Source of the DNA: Rhyacophila brunnea
Taxonomy: Eukaryota; Arthropoda; Insecta; Trichoptera; Rhyacophilidae
Length of the DNA stretch: 64,000 nucleotides
Assembly (NCBI GenBank): GCA_022495005.1
Contig: JAGYXB010000141.1
Coordinates: forward strand, 62,001-126,000
Direction of reading: 5' to 3'
Made by a program: the position numbers and the translations under genes. Shown piece after piece: positions 13,201 through 25,200 of the stretch; positions within the stretch are counted from its first letter, which is position 1; the number at the start of each line of letters is the position of its first letter. The notes under the pieces were generated by a model, which was given only the letters and a program-made list of their open reading frames with translations, was not told the DNA's origin and searched no databases.

Positions 13201-16200
13201 GGGTGGATAACCAGGGGGGTAGGCAGCTGGAGGGGGCGCCGCGGCGTGTCCGGGAGCGGTGCCCACCGCAGGACTGACCGCCCTCACCCCCGCCCCCAGT
13301 CCTGCCGCCGCCGATAACCCTCCACCGCCCCCTCCCCCTCCGGGGTCCGCTGGGGTGGGCTGTTGCTGTTGCTGCTGCTGCTGCTGGCCAGCAGCTGATC
13401 CGACGGGGAGGGCGGCGTGTCCCCCGCCCGCTGGTGGCGCCGGACCCTGGCCGTGCGCTGCGGGCACGTGGCTCGAGTACGGACCGTGATTAGGCACGCC
13501 GGCGGGGTGCTGACTGTGGTTGGGGACGCTCCCCGGATGCTGGTTGTGATTCGGCATCCCGAGGTGCTGACTGTGGTTCGGCATTCCCGGATGCTGATTG
13601 TGGTTGGGCATTCCGGGGTGCTGTACATGATTCGGCACTCCGGGATGTTGGCCGTGGTTAGGGACGCCCGGGTGAGCGGCGTGGTTCGAGTGCTGACCGT
13701 GGCCGGGCACCGTCGTCGCATGGGGGACGCGGCCCGCCGTCCCGTTGGGGTGCTGGCCGAGACTCGTGACGGAGGGGTGTCCGTGATTCTGGTGGTGCTG
13801 CGGATGCGGCGGAAGTCCAGACGGGTGCGATCCGTGAGGGGAAGGGTGGGTCGGGTGGGAGTGAGGGTTGTGGTTCTGCGAAACGGCTGGATGCGACCCG
13901 TGATTCTGGATTCCGAGCGGGTGCAGCCCGTGGTTCTGCAGGGGCGGGGGATGAGATCCGTGGTTTTGAGGGTTCTGACTCTGCGGGTGAGGGCCATGGT
14001 TGGGGGCATTCTGGGGGTGAGGAGGATGCGGCTGCGACGGTTGGTGGTGAGGAGCGCTGTGGTTCTGCATGGAAGGTTGATGAGGGGAGTGGTGGGGAAG
14101 GTGAGAGGGATGCGACGGGTGAGTGGGATGCGTCGGATGCGTGGGGTGGGTGGGATGCGCCGGGTGCCTGTAGTCATGCGCCAGCGGCACGGGGGGCATG
14201 AGGTGATGCGGAGCATAATTGGACGCGTGGTATCCGCCGAGGGGGTGATGCAGATGGGGCGGCAAGGGAGCTTCCGCGGTGCTCCCCGCGTTATTACTAT
14301 TCACATTACTATTATTATTACTAGTTATTATCATCGGTTTGCTAGTCTGGAGCGGCGGTATCTTCGTCACCGGAGGAGTGTTCTGCGTTTTCGCTGACGC
14401 AGGCCTTGGCTGCGGCGGGTGATTGTTGTGAGGCACGTGGTTCGAAATCGGAGTTATGTGCGTTGTTACAGGACCATTGGAAACCTGAAAGCAATGAAAA
14501 TGAAGATATTACATAAACGTAAACCAGAATAAGTTGGTACCTAATAAAAAGGGATAACATAATTATAACTACTGTTCCATTTTCCGATTCACCATCAAAT
14601 TATTGTTAAAAAATAGTTGGCACAGGATCATTTTCAAACAACAACAAAAATAAACAATACAATATAGGTACCCAGTAGTAATATAAAACAAAGAAATGTC
14701 GCAAGTCATAACACCCATTATTGGTCCTTGTATATTATGTAAAATGTTGTAATATGTACTTGCAATGTCGACTGTGAGGTTTCCCAAATAAAATAAAATA
14801 ACAATATTACAAATGGAATTCAAATCACGTCCCAAGATGACCAAAAAATAATAATATAAAGAAGTCAGAATCGTCAAGGGCCGTGTTTTATTCATCTCCT
14901 GTAGGAGAAACTTTCGGAACTTCAAAATTAAATTGCAAACAACGATAAAATGTTCAAAGTCGAAACAATTTTCTGCGAGATTAAATCGTCCACGAAAAGT
15001 TCGGGTCGGAAGTTGGATTTGCAAAAAGGAGAAAAGTTAGTTGGAATAGGTAGAAGATAGGTAGGTACCAATCCAAATTATTTTTAATGCTTTTTGTTTA
15101 TATAATAACACGGCTCGAAGAAGAGACAATCGTTGGACAATTTAGTCATCCAGTGGTATTCAAGAGGTACAAAACGTCCACAAGGTAGACCTAGAGGCCG
15201 CTGGAAGTGGAAGGAGCCAGCAGTGGATAGATTCAGGCCGATGATGATGTTTATATAATATGTTGACGAGTATTAACTATTTATGTTATCAGAAAACGAA
15301 ATTAAATAAACCTTCAAAAGCTAATTTAATTGAAAATTTAATCATCTAGGAATAAAATTGTCCATTCGTACGCTCAGATTAAATTATCGGAAAACGCAGT
15401 AGGATTTACGAATCGTGTGTAAATTAAAGTTTCTGGTTCTCTCTTGTACTGAGGGTCCATGTTTCGCACGCATGACGTGTGAATATGCGAAGTTGATACA
15501 TCATTGAACACCGCGTTAGGAGGTTAAATGATATTATGTGGATTCCACTCTAGCCCAGGATTTATCAGTAAACAATTTCATCAAATACACATACATGCAA
15601 CTATATAAACTTAGTATCTGATCCAGCCGAGTGTAATGATGACATTTTATTATTGTTTGTGTATTATGTATTATTAAACCACCAATAATTGCAGTGTCGC
15701 TATGTAATAATACTGGACAACGAAAGGACATCTCGGTATAAAAACGTAGATAGGGAAATTAACAATGATAGTAGGTATTATGAATTGGATCTGATTTCAC
15801 AGCGAGATATTTTGTACAGCCAGTCCTCTCGATAAGAGGACCTCCCCAATTTTATGCGAATCCGGCGAGATTAATGAGGGACGATTTGAATTTAGAATAT
15901 AAAAAGAAAGAGTCTGGAAAGCTGTGTGGTAATGCATAAAAAATAAACATAATGGTCCCGATTGCCAGCAAAGCGCCGCTAAATCCGTTTTATTCCTCGT
16001 AAATTTATGGCTATTGATAAATTTAATACATTAGTAAAGTTAATACCGAGAAAGCCGAGAGTCGCAATAAATCAAGCACACGAGACGTGTATTTTAAAGC
16101 TATTTTAGATCACAGATAATGAATAAGTATGCATAATATTATAATATCTCGTTTGTATACAGGATATGAAAAAAGATTAACATTTCTGACTTTTTATAGG

Positions 16201-19200
16201 TTAAATTTATTATGCTGACAGTTGTCTTGCGATTTGGGGCCTTTAGGCTGTTGAAACGCGTGTCTTGATCCCAGACAGTGAACAAACAAGACCTCAACGG
16301 TTTGTGTAGGTATAGAAAAATAATTATTTCACAATGATCTGTCGTGAGCCATTCACAGGTGATTGAAAATAACATTAGACGGTCACCATAAGTTATGAGT
16401 GTTGTAACATTATTCCGAGCGGGGTCTTCTGTGTTCCAGTCTGGTAGATTTATAGTTATTCATGACAGCTGACAAGCTGTACTTACGAATTAACAAAAAA
16501 AAAACAAGTTAGACGAGGAAAATCACAATATATTTTTAAAAGCAATCCTGTTAATGACTTTTATAATGTTGCCAGTAAAAAACCATGTTTTTTTAAACAC
16601 CTCAGTTAACAACACTCATTAAATAAAATAAAAAAAAATATTAAATTATTATAAATAAAAAATAATATAAGAAACAAAAAATATAATAAACCGGTATTTT
16701 GATTATGTAAAATTGTATTATCGATGTATTTTAATTATGTATACAAGATTCACATTTACCTACAGGCGTGCCAAATGTTAAATAATTATTTACAAAAATA
16801 ATAATTATCCTATTTGCAGTGTGTTTTGAAATTAATACTGAAGTTTGACCAATATTAATATTTTATAACAACATCATAAAAATTACCATAAAAATCCTTG
16901 TGTCAAAGCTGAAAATAAACATTTCAGTCGTAAAATATTTTTTTTTATTATTAATGTAACTATGGGTCATCGACAATAAAACGGTGTTATTGCGCAAATT
17001 TATACATCGGTTCAGCGGTGGGAAACTCGGAGTCCGCTCTATGGTTTCCGATGCGCCCTTATTGTGGTATAGCTAGCTGATATGGGTTTCTGTAAAATAG
17101 GCACTCGTTGGCAACGATAATAACAATAACAGTAAGAAATACCATACGAATACGAGCAATGCAACACAGAATAATTCAATTATGTTTTATATCATAATAT
17201 ATAGATGTCACATTTTTTACCACATATTATAAACTTTCTTACACGCTGAAGTAAGATGGCTTAGCAAGAGGCTAGGTACACGAGTGGTTCATTAATATTT
17301 AAGGCAAATAAAAGAATGTATTACAATAAAATGCAAATTTTACTGCTAATATACATTTGGTTTCTTATAGATATAACCAATGACATTAATACGGATGAAG
17401 CATCTGGAAAAAAAATGACTCACTTTTTTGTCTGGTCTGCCGAATGGCATAAATAATCTGTTCTAACGCCATTACAGTAAAGATGATATTGCTATAAATT
17501 CCCGATGCTTTTTGTCGGGTCTGTCGAATGGTTCGATTCGAACAGGTTCGCTCAAATGAACATTGACACTAGAAACACTGTTCTAACGCCATTACAATAA
17601 AGGTGATATTGCTATAAATTCCCGATGCGTGATATCGCATAATGCTAGCTACTGTATTGAGTGCGTTGTCCATTAATAATGTCATTGGATATAACGGAAA
17701 AATGAAATAATTGAACCTAAAAAGAAAATCATCAAACTGCTGAAATCATTGAAATAAATGATTTCACTCGATTGTAGGTAGTATGATTTTACTATATATA
17801 AGTAATATGTTATATTGAATGTACGAATAGGTGATTTAATTTATTATACAATATTTATTAAACATTCAGGAGGTCACTCAAGAAATCAATAGATGCATAA
17901 TTTTATAATAAGCGAGAAATAAAACATGAAAATCAGATTGATGAACAAAATACCAATTTAAAACAAGCTATCAAAATGTGTACCTAATAAATTACGCCAA
18001 TGACAGTAAAATGGTTGCCGACCCCTGCCGTGATCGAAATTTATTCTGTTGGCATAATAATTAACTACGAAGGCTATTAACGTAATTATTTTATCATGTG
18101 GTTGTGGTACTGTAAAAAGTAAATGTAATATGCATTCGCCATTATTTTGCTACATAAAAAGCGGTTTCATAACAATAATAAAAAAAAAAATGCTCATTTG
18201 AAATGCATTATACAACGAAGTATCTTTTAAATATGATAACATCTAGAAAAAATGTGTATAATTAATTCACTTCTACGTAACAAGTTGTGACTACACGAGA
18301 GAAAAAATGACTGTTGAAGTCAGGTAAAATTGAGAAAACAACACTGCTTGCTTGCCAGTAAAGAAAAATAATACTATCTTGATTCTAGAATCTTTTTATT
18401 TAAAGCATTTATAAAGTAAAATCTTTCTTTATGTAGGTACCTTCTATGCACCACCTATCTGACAAGTAACACATATTTAATTTTAAATTGTGTAGGTGTT
18501 TACCAAATATGTATATAGAAAAAAGTTCTACTAGATATGTAACTAACCTACCATTCGTAATGCCAATTGGGAGGGCAATAACTCTGTTCAACCAAATCAC
18601 TTCGGATATTGGAGGATTGTGAGGATGACTATATGTGGGCATTGTTTTACAATTTTTTTAAATAGGGCCTGCTTAGCTCATTCGGTGTATTTTCTTGTAC
18701 CTAATTTATATATTTTTAGTATTTACACTTTTCTACTGTTTAATAACTTGTATATAAAGAATACTGTTTTAATAATCCATCTTTATTTTTAAATGTCATG
18801 TTGTGAACGTCTTAAATTAATAATTTGTAATGTTCGACTATGTCCGATCCTAATAAGATCATATGGGCCACCACAGAGTAGAGGTTTGTACTAACAGAAT
18901 TTTGTTTTTACGACAAATGGATGACAGCCATTTGCTCAACCTATTAGGTCCATACTCTGACTCTTACACAAACTGAAAAACAATATGTGTAGTTGCCAGA
19001 ACCAGGTTCGAACCTGGAACCCACTACGCTATAGGCCGACGCTTAAGCCGCGCGCCATCGTGGGGTTCACTAAGTATACCTATACTTGAATTTGAAAATG
19101 TATGAACTTGAATCAAAAAAGGATCTCTGGTCTACTGGTTAAGTTAGCTACAACTACAAGTGACTTCGAATTGCAGGTTCGTTTGAAGAGAACTAACTTC

Positions 19201-22200
19201 ACACGTCTTCAACTATAATTTCAGATTCACCCAACTACGCATAGAAATGCGAACGTAGGTTATGTAAACAATATTCAAACCAGTACACGATCCATCATTT
19301 TGTTTTCAGCGCTTCCAATAGAAGAAAATAATTCACTTGTTAGGTAACAATACAACCAACCGTACGAACAATCATTTGATTCGAAAATCGAACTGTCTCA
19401 AATAATCCTAAAACGGAATGTGTCAAAATTAATTATTCATAGTTGGCATACTTACTATAAATTAAATAATATAGTAATCGTAGAAAATCCGTTGAATGCA
19501 TAGATAATAAATAGATACCGACATCACATTAAAAGTACGTGTATAAAAATAACGAAGCTAGCTAGTTCATTGGTCGAAGGAATTTGAAATTGGAAATACT
19601 ACTAGGTATGTACTTAATGGAGAGCAAAAACCATGTTTAATGAAATCGCTTCGAATATTGATATATTCCACTTACGTGAGGTGAATTAGGTGGACGTTGT
19701 TTCATAAATTATTAAGATAGGGTCTATCAATAGTTCACTCTGTGTGCTTCCATCTACTTTTACTTTTATTTTTGTTATTTTATTTCTTATTTTATTTAAT
19801 TTATATTGTATTATTAACTAAAATTTCTCTGTATTTTTATATTAAAAATTGTTAACACTTATTTTATATCATGTCGTGAACGCTTCGAATTTATAATTTG
19901 TTATGTTCATTTGAAATCGTTTATTAAATTTAAACTATTTTATCAAACGTCAATAAACAATACAACATAATAATTAGTATATTCAACAGCCGTAAACAAT
20001 ATTCACATGGGTAAAGGGGTATAAAATAATGATTTGCAAGTGTATGGAGTGTTAAAAGTTACAATGAATAACGATAGATGGATATTAACGTAGTTGAGAG
20101 ATACTATTTTAATGACAGCGTTGATAAAACGAGTTCCGCCATGTTGTGCCGTGTTGCATTACCTCGCTAATTACCAACATATTATGCAGGTTAATGCTTT
20201 CGACAATTTATTATCGTGCGGTGAGGCATGCTTATGGTAATGAATAATGCATGAACAAAATGCCCCGAAAGTAGCAACCGAAGATAAAGAAAGATTTCTA
20301 ACATGAGAACAAAAAATAATTCAGTGTGAAACTAGTTTAATCAACGACGTTGGTATAATTTATCAATAACAAACATAGTATTTCTCGGGCTTCCACATCA
20401 AGTTGTGAGAAAATTACTAGAATAGTAATATGTAATTAAAAATAATGTATATCGAAATATAACCAGTTGTAGTTATCTGATTATACTTGTCATTAATAAC
20501 AATACAAGTGAAATAAATAGATATACCTACGTTTAAAAGTGAGTAATTTAATGTTTTGGCATGAAGTGTCCTTTTTAAAACACTGAAAACGAAAACGGGA
20601 CCTAAGCGAAGCTACACTACTGTTGTACGAAAAAAAGAAGACAGATTAAAACAATTCTTATCATTGGTCGTATCATGTTATGAAGATGGAGTAAATAATT
20701 ATTCAAATATCGTAGAATTATAAAAAAACGTTAACTTATTATAATGGAGTTCTACCACGTAAACGCAAATCCAATTAATCAGTTATGTATTCATCAACAT
20801 GATTAGTTAATAATGGATCATTTGCGAAAACCGACTAATTAACAAAAAGTTAGAAACAATTATTATTAAGTATTGCATACAATTCCACTAGGGATTACAA
20901 TGCCGGTATTCCAGACATTTTAGATACCGAAATACCGATTTTAAAAATCAGATAATACCGATACATTCGGTACCTATTAAAAGTGGAAACAAAATGCATT
21001 AATTAACGTAAAAGGTTAAACATGACTGTATTTTTTGTCGGGTTACGCGATGTCTGGTTTACTTCCGTTGACCTTCAACGACCTTGGAAACCAGCAATGG
21101 CACGTGCTATAAAATATGTTATAATTATATGTTGTTTTCCATATATTTCACGAACCCGTATTAGTATTTTCATTCGGTATTGCAATCCCTAAATTCAACC
21201 GTGTATTCAATTTACTCATAATAGTCACTGGTACATTTGCATTCGTTCAATCCCCAGCTCTTCATATATCTGACGACAAAATATGATTAGTTATCTTAAG
21301 GCTATACCTCAGTTGAGGCATGGTCTAAAAAGATCGTGGCTAGGCGATGCGCGGATTGCGGGTCGCGGGTGCAAATGACGCATGCCGAACAATATATAAT
21401 TTGTCATATAAATCCAACATGCGTCCATTTTATGTCCTGTTTAATGTTCTATTAGTAACAATAATAATATATTCATTGACATGTTTTCTTTTTCAAGTAA
21501 ATGGGTAACGTTTTTAGTCACCTTTACACGATTTTAGAATTAATACTCCCGTCGCCATCACGAAACAAATTTACGTATTCACACCTCGACGTTTGCTCTC
21601 CGATTGCCAACGAGTCCAAAATTACGTCGCGCCTATAGTTGAAAATTATTTGCCGTTTCACTGAAGTATCGTCGTTTCCCCTCATGGAGAATATAATATA
21701 TTATATTTTTATTGATATGTTAACACATTTACGATAATATAATTGTCATCAATTATTTACTATACAAGATATATTTAATGCTTAATAAACAATATTATAA
21801 TTATCGTTATTGCTGTAACATTTTCTAAATCATTATAAAATATCAAAGTCACTCCAGCTGTAAAATACAGCGTCCATTACGTAGCCTCCTTAATTACACG
21901 TTACATTAATAATAAAATATTACGATACAATAACTGGTATGGAATATATTCGAGTGTAAAAAAAAAATGAACGTATTTAGCTAGCGCTGTATATTAATAT
22001 CAATAATTATTATAATAATATTCTATGCTAGACCAAAAGGCGAACCACCGCAGGCAAAATAATAATTACGAGAATAATCACTCTTTCAGAGTAACGGAGC
22101 CAGATAATGAAAATAAAAAGCGAAACTACATTCAACACTAATTTAATGATAATAAATCCAGCTCTCTTATTATATGGCTGTTGCAACAGTTTGAATAAAT

Positions 22201-25200
22201 CATTATAAAATCTAAAAAAAATACTAAATGGCGAGATTAAAAATTCTTCCCACACGATACGTTATCGCAGTATTTCTCAGATTCCGTGCCAGGGGCCTTA
22301 TGTTAGAACTTGCGAGTTGTAGTCGCCCGGTCGACATGACGTCATATGACATCAATGTGACGTACTACCGGAGTGATAATAGCATTCGAGAAAATAACGC
22401 TAGTCAAATACTGGCGTTATTCATTGTCCCCATACACAAATAGGTGTTTCAGCATAATAATATCTATGGTGAGCAGTGTGTGTTGGGCGGCTTGCCTCGA
22501 GCGTGTATTGGCGTACGTCACAATTACGTCATGGCGTCGGGTGACTTTATATCACTAGTTAGAACATAGGGCTGCAGAACTATCGACCGTCTCGATTATG
22601 TGGTGTTTACAATAAGAATAACTTAAGATGGGCTTACTTAACGACGGCATCTCTGCATTTGGGAGTATAATATATTATTATAAAATTCGGTACTGTTCGT
22701 TTATCAGGAATAAAGCGGAAAACACATTTTGAAAATAGCCGATAAACTGGATTATTTGTTAGGTTAACCCAGTGGTCGGCAAACTCATTAGTCAACAGAG
22801 CCAAATATCAACAATTCAACGATTAAGATTTCTTTTGAGAGCCAAATTTCTTAAACTGAAATTATATACATATGTAGGTAGACTGTTAATTAACTAATGA
22901 TTTAAGTCTTAATTAAACTATTGGTACACTGATTCTAATATATATATGTGAATAATCATCTAATCTATATATATGAAACTAATCATACTTAATAATGATC
23001 TTATTTATTGATAAAAAATAAATTGTATGTAAGGTATCCATAAAATTAAATCATGACAATGACTGACAAACACTCAATGTGAATTGTGGCCTTGCATCTT
23101 GTTGGAAAGTTTGGATACGTCAGGTTTGTATGTTGATGTTTTTATTTTTAAGTCTCATTGATGACTCCAGATTCTCATCAATAAGACGACTAAACTTCTC
23201 AATTTTTCAACTCTTGATTTCTTCTCTTAGAAATCCCTTTACATGCAAACATGCAATATTAACTTTGTTGGAAGATTGTATTCAGTAATTAAATACAGAA
23301 CTTGATTTTTCTTGACTCTTCTAAAGTTCCTCAACTGCTTTCTTCCTTGCATCACCGACAGGATATTTAGTGCTAAATGACGTGTGTTTAGTTGTAAAGT
23401 CTACCACCAAATTTGACTTCTTGTCATGCGCCAATTTCATGTTATATTCGACAAATAATACAGGTCGGTAGGCCATTTAAGGTTTGAATAAACGCGAAAG
23501 TCTCGATCCATTTAACTTTAAATTTACTGTTTTCGTCATCCGATTTTCTTTGCTTCTTCTTTGTAGCCATGTCAAATATGGTAGAGGGCATTTGTGGTAG
23601 AGCCGCACTCAAGTGGCCAAAGAGCCGCATGTGGCTCGCGAGCCACGGTTTGCCGACTACTGGGTTAACCTAACCAAACCTAACCTAACCTGAACTAACC
23701 CAAGCTAACAAATAATTCAGTATATCGGGTATTTTCAAAATGTGTTTTCCGCTGTATTCCTGATAACCGAACAGTACCCAAAATTCAACACTTTTTTTAA
23801 ACTGTAGGTATACTCGGTATCCATGATGGGAAGGCAAAAAGAATGGTCGAAAGGGAGCAAACTATGGTCGTCGAACAATAACTTCTCCACGTGTTAAAAC
23901 TGTGAACTAACAATGTGTCCTGTGCAGTTAATCGCATTTCCGTTTTCAAATGCCCCCAAATATATCATTTCATTTTACGCTTCCCTGGTGTACGGATCTA
24001 TCAATTTACATAATCTGATGCTGTTTATAATAAAAATATGTTTAAAACGATCAAGAGTGGTGTTAGAATTATTATTAGTAAACTTTTAGTTGATTGCGAA
24101 GAAGAAATGGAGTCACATATAAAGAATAGGCATAGTAATCAAATTAGTGTATGCGACGTAATTAGGTATGCTAAAACCTTTAAAATAATAGAGGTAGACT
24201 CATCTGGACAAATGCTAAGTCCAGTGCGTGGTGCTCGATGTATAATATTATAAGACTACCGAAAAGCCGGTATAAGGTACGCTGGATTGAGGAAATATTA
24301 AGGTTTGGAAGAATTATGTGATTGAGAAGAAACAACAGGAAGCAACACTAAACCGATAATTATTGGGAGAGCTTGATGAGGCTTTCATCCAGCAATGGAT
24401 CGAAACAGGCCGCTGATAATAATACTATAAAAACAAGTACAAGTTAATCACTGGATCTAGATTGCTGATGGTCTGTATGTTTATTGTATATACGTACATA
24501 TAATAGAACTACGACGATAAAATACTGCAATACTGCAATACTGACCATACCTACAATGTAAATGCGATTCTGCGGTACACACTAGCCGAATGGCTATCTG
24601 TTACCAATAATGTAATTTAATAAATTGTGTTCGCGGTCAGGCATTCAATAATAATATCTGCAGCGAGTGAGTGTAGCTTTTATTAACCTCCGCGAATAAA
24701 TGCATTTGTGAAACATAACGAACGCGATCCATTATTGATATCGGACGCAACGCGTGCCGTTCCGTTTTCTATTAGGTGATTATTTTGGTTTAGTCTTGTT
24801 ACGTCTAAAATGTAGCGTGTACCTATTATGATAGCATTTATAATTTTATATGAAAAAGATTCAACCAGTGGCGCGTTTGCAAACAGCATTTAATTTTTTG
24901 TTAAAATTAGATATTATTTTAATAATTGTGTGACATTGATGTTAATGGCACCGCCAAATCACACCCGCCCCGCACCACACCCGGTCTTAATCGGACGTAT
25001 CACGGGACCCTACGATTGTGTGAAGCATACTTTTTTTATGACTGGGAATGTCTCAGTAGCAGTTATCCAATACTAAGGTCGCCATGCACTCAAATGTGAT
25101 TTGACTGAATTTAAATGACTTTAAGATAAGGTATCCATGTGAGAGAAGAGCACGTAGAGGCAATATTAAAATTGTAAAAAGTAATAAATTAAAGTTAATA

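Larger units (their letters stand above)
22689..23790. repeat. Foldback (palindromic) repeat with TTAGG-like centre, split by a hAT element
   Basis: The left arm (22689-22769: GGTACTGTTCG, AGCGGAAAACACATTTTGAA, ACTGGATTATTTGTTAGGTT) and the right arm (23663-23790) are inverted copies. The arms belong to the family at 11015-11250 and 54675-54905. The right arm keeps a CCTAACCTAACC run. The palindrome centre is interrupted by the hAT element at 22770-23662. Confidence 0.75.

Noticed and set aside
13480..13690. Regularly spaced repeats resembling a CRISPR array
   Set aside because: The units are coding (a 9-11 residue peptide repeat) in a eukaryotic exon, with no unique spacers.
13417..14397. 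326-codon open frame on the plus strand and a 310-codon frame (13284-14216) on the minus strand
   Set aside because: Both overlay the large Atrophin exon in other frames. Their Arg/Val/Thr-rich repeats are shadows of the His/Pro/Asn repeat coding and of high GC.
14569..15024. 151-codon minus-strand frame
   Set aside because: AT-rich, hydrophobic and unlike any family, without splice or promoter context; likely chance in intron.
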